Below the pieces are notes generated by a model, which worked only from the letters and a program-made list of their open reading frames with translations, made no database searches and was not told the origin of the DNA. DNA of 5,504 bases from Phycisphaerae bacterium (GTDB lineage: Bacteria; Planctomycetota; Phycisphaerae; UBA1845; UTPLA1): positions 1 through 5,504 of the forward strand of contig JAJDEC010000050.1 of assembly GCA_029259995.1 (NCBI GenBank), written 5' to 3'. Positions 1 to 5,504 of the stretch are shown here, piece after piece. A program made the position numbers and the translations under genes. Positions within the stretch are counted from its first letter, which is position 1, and each line of letters begins with the position of its first letter.

Positions 1-1
1 G

Positions 2-793
2 GCGTGGATGATGGACGAATTCGAAGTCATCTACGGCGAGAGCCATCCGGGCGTGATCACAGGCAAGCCGATTACCATCGGCGGTTCGCAGGGCCGCGGC
101 GACGCAACGGCGCGCGGCGGTGTTTATTGTGTTCGCGAAGCCTGTCAGAAGACGGGCCTCGATCCGACGGGCGCGTCGTACGCGATTCAGGGTTTCGGCA
201 ATGCTGGGCAATTCGCCGCGACGCTGCACAATGAAATCCTCGGCGGCGGTCGCCTGATCGCCGTCAGCGATTCGCGCGGCGGCGTGATGAACAAGGACGG
301 CATCGATCCCGACGCCATCGTGAAATACAAACTGGAATCCGGAAAAGTCGAAGGCTTTCCGGGGACCACGCCGATCTCCAATGAAGAGATCCTTGAATTG
401 GACGTTGACGTCATGTATCCGGCGGCCCTGGAAGGCGTCATCACGGAGAAGAACGCCAATAACATCAAGGCGAAGCTGATCTGCGAGCTCGCCAACGGCC
501 CGACGACGCCGGCGGCCGACGAGATCCTCCACAAGAAGGGCAGTCTCGTCCTCCCCGACTTCATGGCCAATGCCGGCGGCGTCACGGTCAGTTACTTCGA
601 GCAGGTCCAGAATACGTACAACTACTACTGGAGCCTCGAAGACGTCCATCAACAACTTGATCGACGCATGACGGACGCCTTTAACTCGACCTACGACACG
701 CACAAAAAGGCAAACGTACACATGCGACTGGCGGCGTACATGGTATCTGTCACGCGAGTGGCCGAGGCATGCAAGCTGCGCGGATGGGTGTAG
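2..793 (+). CDS. gdhA: Glu/Leu/Phe/Val dehydrogenase, probably glutamate dehydrogenase (5' end outside window)
   Basis: Glutamate dehydrogenase interconverts L-glutamate and 2-oxoglutarate plus ammonium with NAD(P), in the cytoplasm. The visible 263 residues are the C-terminal part; the reading frame is open to the left edge, and members of this family have about 410-450 residues, so roughly 150 N-terminal residues (the glutamate-binding domain with the catalytic lysine) are missing from view. Visible family marks, in order: the segment HPGVITGKP followed by GGSQGRGDATARGG; the Rossmann loop GFGNAG (dinucleotide binding); AVSDSRGG, where an Asp sits near the end of the second strand; PAALEGVI and CELANGPTTP; and VLPDFMANAGGVTVSYFE. 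The C-terminus RVAEACKLRG is the usual family ending, so the stop is natural. Cofactor preference (NAD or NADP) cannot be settled from this alone; the Asp hints at NAD. Leucine or phenylalanine dehydrogenase is less likely, because the NAGGVTVSYFE block is typical of the glutamate enzyme. It converges on the SGNH-like gene and is followed by a strong terminator. Confidence 0.93.
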   Translation, partial: AWMMDEFEVIYGESHPGVITGKPITIGGSQGRGDATARGGVYCVREACQKTGLDPTGASYAIQGFGNAGQFAATLHNEILGGGRLIAVSDSRGGVMNKDGIDPDAIVKYKLESGKVEGFPGTTPISNEEILELDVDVMYPAALEGVITEKNANNIKAKLICELANGPTTPAADEILHKKGSLVLPDFMANAGGVTVSYFEQVQNTYNYYWSLEDVHQQLDRRMTDAFNSTYDTHKKANVHMRLAAYMVSVTRVAEACKLRGWV

Positions 794-982
794 CCCGAGT
801 GCGGTGCCTGCCCTTCAAGGCAAGCATGTTCCCGTGTGCCACTGCAAGATGGGCAGTGCCGCGTAAAGACAACTACAACGGCCGTGCTCGTTTCAACGGG
901 CGCGGCCGTTTTCCTTGTTGCTTTCTCGACATCGAGTGCATGTGCATCGGCAATGCCCACACCTCGACTCGCTTCGCATCGG
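794..982. other. Intergenic region between convergent genes
   Basis: This 189-nt stretch separates the stops of the gdh fragment and the SGNH-like gene. Besides the strong terminator it holds an imperfect long-range pairing: GCGG (801-804) plus CTGCCC (808-813) against GGGCAG (851-856) plus CCGC (859-862), with an internal loop of 3 and 2 nt. No gene with a credible start and ribosome binding site was found in it. Having convergent stops on both sides, it is not expected to carry a promoter for either flanking gene. Confidence 0.6.
877..918 (+). terminator. Rho-independent terminator after gdh, possibly bidirectional
   Basis: Bases 877-890 pair with 897-910 as a 14-bp stem (eight outer Watson-Crick pairs AACGGCCG/CGGCCGTT, then six inner pairs including two T-G wobbles) closed by the six-base loop TTTCAA. 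The 3' arm runs straight into TTTTCCTT, giving a T-rich tail on the + strand. It starts 84 nt after the gdh stop and lies 65 nt or more beyond the stop of the convergent SGNH-like gene. On the minus strand the hairpin is followed by TTGTAGTTGT, a weaker U-rich tail, so it could also stop leftward transcription. Confidence 0.82.
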
Positions 983-2167
983 CTATTCGTTCGTCGGGCC
1001 CGCGACCGCCTCGCCGGCGCCGCCTGTTGAATGATCGGACTCGGCCATCCGTGAATCTCGACCGCCGAGCCGATTCGACAACAACTCGGCAAGATAGTCA
1101 GACAGCCGCGTGCGACCTTCACGATTGAAATGATCGCCGCGCACGAAGTGCGATGGATCGATGCCGGGGCACGGCTTGAGATCGAGCGAGATGGTTCCTG
1201 GATGATGCTCGGCGATGTAGGCTTTCACCGCACGCCACATCTCGGCTTCGATCTTCAGTGCATCTGCCGGCTGGCCCGGATTCGGGACGTGTCGAGCGAC
1301 GATGCATTGAATTCCGTTTTCCTCGCAAAGTCTGATCATGTCGGGCAGGAGGGAACTCTCAACCAGTTCGGCGCCGCTGAGTTCGTCGGTATTCCGCCAC
1401 GTGAAGGCTTCCTTGTCGGGCCCGAAATCTTCCAGAAAGTTGTTTTCGTTGCCCGGGTTGTTGTATCGGCTTCGCAGGAGACCGGCGAGGCCCTGACCAT
1501 CCGCGACGGCCTCATGAACAGCGCGAATATCCTCGTGAAGACTGGCGTTGTCCGTGATCCTGGCGACGGCGATCATCACGTCCGTCGAGACGCGCATCGC
1601 CGCCTCACGCGTCGCATCCTGATACACCTGCCGATTGTAGTAGACATTGGAAACAGGACTGAGCAGCCGCTCCATCGACAGCGGTACATCCCCCTTGGAC
1701 ATGATCTTCGACAGGATGACAGGATCGTCGAATCGATCTCCGTAAACCGGCAGGAATTGGCGTCGATGCTTGGCGGCGAATCCGTAGTAGTTCTGGAGAA
1801 AGATCCTGGTCCTTGCCGAAATCACGACTGTTTCGGGCAGCGGATCCGCGCGGCATATCTCGTTCTTCAACGCGAGATACCAGACGCCCATTCCCGACGC
1901 ACTGATGCTGTAGCGGTAAACACGTTTGTCCTGGCCGGCCGTCGCCAGATGACTTTCGATGCGGGCCGGATCAAACGCCGTCTGGCAGATCGAATTGCCC
2001 ATCAGCACGATCTGCGGCGCCTTTGCCCGAAAGCCCTTCTGCACCTTGTCCGTCTTGCGTACGGGTTCAATTCGATCGACGCCCACGCGATCGACGATCA
2101 CCACGAGCGTCATGAAGGCAACGATCGGGACGGCAATCCTAAAACTGGAAATAAATGAACGATTCAC
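983..2167 (-). CDS. Membrane-anchored SGNH/AlgJ-like protein, putative O-acetyltransferase or esterase partner of the MBOAT protein
   Basis: A protein of 394 residues from the chosen GTG start. Residues about 11-25 form a single hydrophobic segment (IAVPIVAFMTLVVIV) just after a short basic N-terminus, so it is probably anchored in the inner membrane with the bulk outside the cytoplasm. The mature part starts an SGNH-like fold: IVLMGNSICQ carries the nucleophile-type Ser59 (block I), YSISASGMG gives the glycine of block II near residue 92, and the C-terminal stretch DPSHFVRGDHFNREG (about 337-351) resembles block V with the catalytic Asp/His. Known relatives (AlgJ, AlgX, PatB types) move acetyl groups supplied by an MBOAT protein onto alginate or peptidoglycan, or hydrolyse them. 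The gene lies directly behind the MBOAT gene and overlaps it, which supports a joint role. Overall similarity is not obvious enough to name a substrate. The start was chosen because earlier in-frame starts would intrude deeper into the MBOAT gene, while the next ATG (2113) would cut the membrane segment. A GDSL-type hydrolase or pseudoenzyme remains possible. Confidence 0.75.
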   Translation of the reverse strand: MNRSFISSFRIAVPIVAFMTLVVIVDRVGVDRIEPVRKTDKVQKGFRAKAPQIVLMGNSICQTAFDPARIESHLATAGQDKRVYRYSISASGMGVWYLALKNEICRADPLPETVVISARTRIFLQNYYGFAAKHRRQFLPVYGDRFDDPVILSKIMSKGDVPLSMERLLSPVSNVYYNRQVYQDATREAAMRVSTDVMIAVARITDNASLHEDIRAVHEAVADGQGLAGLLRSRYNNPGNENNFLEDFGPDKEAFTWRNTDELSGAELVESSLLPDMIRLCEENGIQCIVARHVPNPGQPADALKIEAEMWRAVKAYIAEHHPGTISLDLKPCPGIDPSHFVRGDHFNREGRTRLSDYLAELLSNRLGGRDSRMAESDHSTGGAGEAVAGPTNE

Positions 2168-3548
2168 TGCTCTCCACACCGAATACGACACACGCGAACA
2201 ACAAGAATGTGCAGACGGCGACCTGCATTCCCCAATGTGCGTGCGTGACGGATTCCGTATCCGAACGACGATGCTGCCATTGTTCGTAAGCAAACAACGG
2301 AATGACAAACACGGCAATCAGACCCAGGACTGCAGCCGCCTCGACGACGCCGACATCCCAAAGGCGTGTCGCCAACAACTGCGAATGCAAATGCGCCAGG
2401 TAACCGAAGTCCTGGATGCGAAACAAAAGCCAACCATACATGACAATGCCGAACGTCACGGCCCAACCGACGACGTGCCGCGTGCGCTCTCGCCAACGGA
2501 GCCGATGCATCAGTCGATCAAACGGCTCGAACAGAATCAGGGCAATTGCGTGATAGGCGCCCCACAGAATGAAATTGACGGAAGCGCCGTGCCACAGGCC
2601 GCTCAGCGTCATCGCCGTCAGCACGTTGACATTCCGCCGGATATTGCCCTTTCGATTACCGCCAAGGGGGATGTAAAGGTAATCCCGGATCCATTCGGAC
2701 AACGAGATATGCCAGCGTCGCCAGAAATCCGAGGGGCTGATCGCGAAGTACGGCAGATTGAAATTCCGCATCAAGTCGATGCCCAACAGCTTGGCGACGC
2801 CTCGAGCGATATCCGAATATCCGGAGAAATCGGCGTAGATCTGCACGGCGAACGCGAGCGTGCCCACGAGAATTAACCCCGGCGGCGGATTGTCGAGACC
2901 GAAGATGACGTCGACCTGGACGGCGACGTTGTCGGCAACAACGATCTTTTTGAACAGACCGAAGAGAATCAGATAGAGACCGCGATAGAAGTCAGCCGCA
3001 TGGAACACGCGGCGCTGTTCGAATTGCGGCAGGAGTCGCTCGGCCCGTTCGATCGGACCGGCCACGAGCTGCGGAAAGAACGCGACATACAGGGCCACAT
3101 GCAGCGGGTTCTTATAGCTTCGGATTTTCTGGCGAGCAACATCGATCGTGTAGGCCATCGTCTGAAACGTGTAAAACGAAATGCCGACGGGCAGAATGAT
3201 GGAAAGTCGCTCGTAGGACATCGACAGTCCGACCTGTCCGAGCAACTGCGAGAAATTCTCAAGGAAGAAATTGCAGTACTTGAAATACCCGAGAATGCCG
3301 AGATTCGCGGCGATGCTGATCAGCAGGTAGAGCGTCGCCCGCTTGCGATCGCGATCGATCAGTCGCGCCATCGTGTAGTCGATGACGGTCGAAACGACGA
3401 TCAGACCGAGAAACCAGCCGTGGACCGATCCGTAGAAATAGTAACTCGCGGCAAGGAGTAAGAGGTTCTGGCCGATGCGTGGGAGCGCCCAGTAGATCGG
3501 AATCAGGATGATCGCGAATAACAGAAACTCGACGGAATTGAAGAGCAT
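2139..3548 (-). CDS. AlgI-like MBOAT family membrane O-acyltransferase
   Basis: MBOAT proteins of the AlgI type are polytopic inner-membrane enzymes that pass an acyl group, usually acetyl, from a cytoplasmic donor to an extracytoplasmic acceptor or partner protein. The 469-residue length is normal for the family. The N-terminus MLFNSVEFLLF and the following AASYYFYG are typical openings. The core shows VGISFYTFQTMAYTIDV (about 121-137), FFPQLVAGPIERA (157-169), YADFSGYSDIARG (238-250), FWRRWHISLSEWIRDYLYIPLGG (275-297, His280) and SGLWHGASVNFILWG (316-330). His320 in the last block matches the invariant catalytic histidine of the family. About ten or more hydrophobic segments run from residue 5 to 457, and the C-terminus FIYFQF is the standard ending of this subfamily. 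ATG at 3546-3548 is preceded by AGGAA at 9 nt. The SGNH-like gene follows with a 29-nt overlap. The acceptor glycan is unknown: alginate, other exopolysaccharide, lipopolysaccharide or peptidoglycan are all possible, so no gene symbol is given. Confidence 0.95.
   Translation of the reverse strand: MLFNSVEFLLFAIILIPIYWALPRIGQNLLLLAASYYFYGSVHGWFLGLIVVSTVIDYTMARLIDRDRKRATLYLLISIAANLGILGYFKYCNFFLENFSQLLGQVGLSMSYERLSIILPVGISFYTFQTMAYTIDVARQKIRSYKNPLHVALYVAFFPQLVAGPIERAERLLPQFEQRRVFHAADFYRGLYLILFGLFKKIVVADNVAVQVDVIFGLDNPPPGLILVGTLAFAVQIYADFSGYSDIARGVAKLLGIDLMRNFNLPYFAISPSDFWRRWHISLSEWIRDYLYIPLGGNRKGNIRRNVNVLTAMTLSGLWHGASVNFILWGAYHAIALILFEPFDRLMHRLRWRERTRHVVGWAVTFGIVMYGWLLFRIQDFGYLAHLHSQLLATRLWDVGVVEAAAVLGLIAVFVIPLFAYEQWQHRRSDTESVTHAHWGMQVAVCTFLLFACVVFGVESSESFIYFQF
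2170..2175 (-). promoter_or_regulatory. Ribosome binding site deciding the GTG start of the SGNH-like gene
   Basis: Read on the minus strand, GGAGAG stands immediately before CA and the GTG start. The sequence is a strong Shine-Dalgarno match, but the spacing is short (4 nt from GGAG, 2 nt from GGAGAG). It lies inside the last codons of the MBOAT gene, so ribosomes ending that gene could re-initiate here. An in-frame GTG at 2179 is an alternative start without a visible site of its own. Confidence 0.5.
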
Positions 3549-3557
3549 CGATCGGCG

Positions 3558-3562
3558 TTCCT
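3558..3562 (-). promoter_or_regulatory. Shine-Dalgarno site of the MBOAT gene
   Basis: On the minus strand AGGAA occurs 9 nt before the ATG at 3546-3548. Together with the conserved MLFNS opening of the protein this fixes the start with good confidence. Confidence 0.65.
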
Positions 3563-3596
3563 GATTCGAGACATCTGCCGAGTCCTCGCGGCACGT

Positions 3597-3617
3597 GGAT
3601 CGAGACTATATCGATCC
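3597..3617. repeat. Perfect 7-bp inverted repeat overlapping the candidate -10, operator-like
   Basis: GGATCGA (3597-3603) and TCGATCC (3611-3617) are exact reverse complements separated by seven bases that contain most of the candidate -10 element on the minus strand. This placement suits a dimeric repressor site. As RNA it would be a 7-bp hairpin, but no T-run follows on either strand, so it does not look like an intrinsic terminator. Chance cannot be excluded, because GATCG-type words are common in this DNA. Confidence 0.35.
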
Positions 3618-3632
3618 GGCGCGACGACGCAA
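3605..3632 (-). promoter_or_regulatory. Candidate sigma70-type promoter for the MBOAT-SGNH operon
   Basis: In the 104-nt gap after mnmG, the minus strand carries TATAGT (3605-3610; five of six bases match TATAAT) with TTGCGT (3627-3632; three of six match TTGACA) at a 16-nt spacing. Predicted transcription would begin near 3598, leaving a leader of about 50 nt before the MBOAT ATG. The -35 is weak and the call rests on pattern only. No convincing terminator separates mnmG from this gap, so readthrough from mnmG is also possible. Confidence 0.35.
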
Positions 3633-3652
3633 TCCGGAACCGTCGGAACGCC

Positions 3653-5503
3653 TCAACGCCGACGCGACTTTTCGAGGTAGACCATGAGCACGGCCATGTC
3701 CGCCGGGCTGATGCCGGCGATCCGCTTGGCCTGCCCCAGGTTACGCGGATTGATTCGAGCGAATTTCTCCCGAGCCTCGTGCCTCAACTGATTCAGTGCA
3801 CCAAAGTCGAATTCGTCCGGAATTCGCTGCGATTCCATCTTCTGGAAACGCTCGACTTCCCGTAATTGCCGCTGCACGTATCCGTCATACTTCGCATGAA
3901 TGTGCACGGCCTCGACCGCCTCGTGCAGCATCGCCGGCGACGCGCTCGACAAGTCCCCGTCGAGTGCGCCCCGCCACGCATCACATTCGACCCGCGTGTC
4001 AACGTCCATGTCGCTTCGCCCCAGGTACGTGTGGACACTGGCGCCATTGCGCTTCGTGGCCCGCGCCCACGCGTTGAATCGCGAGATCGCGGCCTGCTTC
4101 AACTCAAAACGCGCCCATCGATCGTCGTCGACCAGGCCGATCTCGCGGCCGACCGGCGTCAGTCGGGCGTCGGCATTGTCGCTCCTCAGGAGCAGGCGAT
4201 ACTCGGCGCGCGATGTAAACATGCGATAGGGTTCGATCGTTCCCTTCGTCACGAGATCATCAATCATGACGCCGATGTAACTCTGATCCCGGCGCATGAC
4301 GAGTGGTTCGACACCTTTGACGCGTGCCACCGCATTCACGCCCGCGACGAGCCCCTGCCCCGCCGCCTCTTCGTATCCGCTCGTTCCATTGATCTGTCCC
4401 GCGAGGAACAGCCCCGCGATGCGTTTCGTTTCGAGCGTCGGCAGCGACTGATGCGGCGGCACATAGTCGTACTCGACGGCGTAACCCATCTGGACAATGC
4501 GGGCATTCTCCAGACCGGGAATCGTCCGTACCATCGATGCCTGCACGTCGGCCGGCAGAGACGTGCTGATGCCATTGCAGTAGATCCTGTCGCTCTCGTA
4601 GCCTTCCGGCTCCAGAAAAATCTGATGCCGCGACTTGTCGGCGAATCGGACGACTTTGTCCTCGATGCTCGGGCAATACCTCGGACCGGTCGATTCGATC
4701 TGCCCCGAATACATCGGTGCGCGATGCAGGTTTCCGTGGATCAAGTCATGCGTGCTTGCGTTCGTATAGGTAATCCAGCAATCGATCTGCGGCTGCGTGA
4801 TGGCGTCGTTCATGAAGCTGAACGGCCGCAACACATCGTCGGCAGGCTGGGTTTCCAGATTCTCGTACCGAATGCTGTCGCGTGCGAGTCGCGGCGGCGT
4901 GCCTGTCTTGAGGCGGCCGAGTTCGAAACCGAGATCACGAAGTGTGGCGCTCAGGCCGACGGCGCTGGCCTCGCCGACGCGCCCGCCCTCGGCTTTGGCT
5001 TCGCCTGTATGCATCAACGCGCGAAGAAACGTCCCCGTCGTAATGACAATCGAGCGGCAGGAAAACCGCCGGCCATCTTCCAGCTGCAGCCCATGAACCA
5101 CATCGTTCCGGACGTCGAGCGTATCCACGCAACCTTCGATCACGTCGAGATGGGGAACAGATGCGATCAATTCCTGAACAGCATTCGCGTAGAGGACGCG
5201 ATCGCACTGTGCGCGCGGGGCCTGAACGGCGGGCCCTTTGCGACGATTGAGCAGTCGAAACTGAATCCCGCCTCGATCCGTGGCGAGCCCCATCAGTCCA
5301 CCGAGGGCGTCGATCTCACGAACCATCTGGCCCTTGCCGATGCCGCCGATGGCCGGATTGCAACTCATTCGACCGATCGCGTCGGCCTGCATCGTGACGA
5401 GCGCCGTCGCCGCCCCCAGGCGCGCAGAAGCCCACGCCGCTTCCGTGCCGGCGTGCCCGCCTCCGATGACGATGACGACGTAGACCTTTGACATTGGCGT
5501 CAT
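3653..5503 (-). CDS. mnmG: MnmG (GidA), tRNA uridine-5-carboxymethylaminomethyl modification enzyme, FAD subunit
   Basis: MnmG works with the GTPase MnmE in the cytoplasm to build the 5-carboxymethylaminomethyl group on wobble uridine 34 of certain tRNAs, using FAD, NADH and methylene-tetrahydrofolate. The 616-residue protein shows the FAD-binding GGGHAGTEAA near the N-terminus (14-23), MSCNPAIGGIGKG (46-58), GRLKTGTPPR (196-205), GPRYCPSIEDKVVRFAD (273-289), FLEPEGYESDRIYCNGISTSLP (296-317), AGQINGTSGYEEAAGQG (368-384) and EPYRMFTSRAEYRLLLRSDNAD (424-445). Cys48 and Cys277 correspond to the two cysteines known to be needed in the E. coli enzyme. The C-terminal helical domain has KYDGYVQRQ (538-546) and ends with GQAKRIAGISPADMAVLMVYL, which binds tRNA and MnmE in relatives. 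E. coli MnmG has 629 residues, so this copy is essentially full length. The start is either ATG at 5501-5503 or ATG at 5492-5494; the ribosome binding site lies outside the window. The MBOAT operon follows after 104 nt on the same strand. Confidence 0.96.
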   Translation of the reverse strand: MTPMSKVYVVIVIGGGHAGTEAAWASARLGAATALVTMQADAIGRMSCNPAIGGIGKGQMVREIDALGGLMGLATDRGGIQFRLLNRRKGPAVQAPRAQCDRVLYANAVQELIASVPHLDVIEGCVDTLDVRNDVVHGLQLEDGRRFSCRSIVITTGTFLRALMHTGEAKAEGGRVGEASAVGLSATLRDLGFELGRLKTGTPPRLARDSIRYENLETQPADDVLRPFSFMNDAITQPQIDCWITYTNASTHDLIHGNLHRAPMYSGQIESTGPRYCPSIEDKVVRFADKSRHQIFLEPEGYESDRIYCNGISTSLPADVQASMVRTIPGLENARIVQMGYAVEYDYVPPHQSLPTLETKRIAGLFLAGQINGTSGYEEAAGQGLVAGVNAVARVKGVEPLVMRRDQSYIGVMIDDLVTKGTIEPYRMFTSRAEYRLLLRSDNADARLTPVGREIGLVDDDRWARFELKQAAISRFNAWARATKRNGASVHTYLGRSDMDVDTRVECDAWRGALDGDLSSASPAMLHEAVEAVHIHAKYDGYVQRQLREVERFQKMESQRIPDEFDFGALNQLRHEAREKFARINPRNLGQAKRIAGISPADMAVLMVYLEKSRRR

Positions 5504-5504
5504 G

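Noticed and set aside
836..1030. A 64-codon + strand frame from GTG that looks like a signal peptide (hydrophobic stretch, then ACASA)
   Set aside because: It runs through the terminator hairpin and into the 3' end of the opposing SGNH-like gene, and has no Shine-Dalgarno site; the hydrophobic look is probably accidental.
1130..2158. A 342-codon open frame on the + strand opposite the SGNH-like gene
   Set aside because: The translation resembles no family and mirrors the minus-strand gene; the minus strand has a coherent membrane anchor and SGNH-like blocks.
1959..2876. A 305-codon open frame on the + strand opposite the MBOAT gene
   Set aside because: It is a shadow of the MBOAT gene, whose family motifs are unmistakable; it has no ribosome binding site or domain of its own that I can see.
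3345..3352. GCGATCGC octamer, identical to the HIP1 palindrome common in cyanobacteria
   Set aside because: I noticed only this copy; it lies within the Asp-Arg-Asp-Arg codons of the MBOAT gene and does not support a cyanobacterial origin.
3633..3652. Possible short hairpin (TCCG/CGGA) just after the mnmG stop as a terminator
   Set aside because: Only about four base pairs and no T-run follow on the minus strand, so it does not meet the standard for an intrinsic terminator.
3866..5491. A 541-codon open frame on the + strand opposite mnmG
   Set aside because: It is fully antisense to a gene with complete MnmG motifs, its translation is rich in Arg, His and Asp without any recognisable domain, and such long antisense frames are expected where GC-rich third positions suppress stops.

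Overview
The window is a moderately GC-rich, densely coded stretch of bacterial chromosome. It holds one rightward gene fragment at the left edge and three leftward genes filling the rest. All four are recognisable by family, and I see no mobile element, CRISPR array, tRNA or rRNA. Protein style (a hexameric-type glutamate dehydrogenase, a bacterial MnmG, and an AlgI-type acyltransferase paired with an SGNH-like protein) would fit a Planctomycetes-like or other GC-rich Gram-negative lineage. That placement is inference; nothing in the window fixes the taxon.

Layout. Bases 2-793 (+) are the C-terminal part of a Glu/Leu/Phe/Val-type dehydrogenase, most likely NAD(P)-dependent glutamate dehydrogenase; its N-terminus lies off the left edge. 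Bases 794-982 are an intergenic region between convergent genes, with a strong 14-bp hairpin plus T-run that should end gdh transcription and may also serve the opposing operon. Bases 983-2167 (-) encode a membrane-anchored SGNH/AlgJ-like protein. It overlaps by 29 nt the upstream gene at 2139-3548 (-), an AlgI-like MBOAT O-acyltransferase with many membrane segments. Bases 3549-3652 are a 104-nt gap with a candidate promoter whose -10 sits inside a perfect 7-bp inverted repeat. Bases 3653-5503 (-) encode a near-complete or complete MnmG (GidA), the FAD protein of wobble-uridine modification, running to the right edge.

How the genes work together. The MBOAT and SGNH-like genes form a classic two-part envelope acylation module: the MBOAT protein would move an acyl group, probably acetyl, across the membrane, and the SGNH-like partner would place it on (or remove it from) an extracytoplasmic glycan. 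The acceptor cannot be told, since no polysaccharide synthesis gene is in view. MnmG and glutamate dehydrogenase are housekeeping genes with no obvious functional link to this module. I found no convincing undescribed system. The items most worth a second look are the inverted repeat over the putative promoter, the unusual catalytic block of the SGNH-like protein, and the short-spaced GTG start that overlaps the MBOAT gene.
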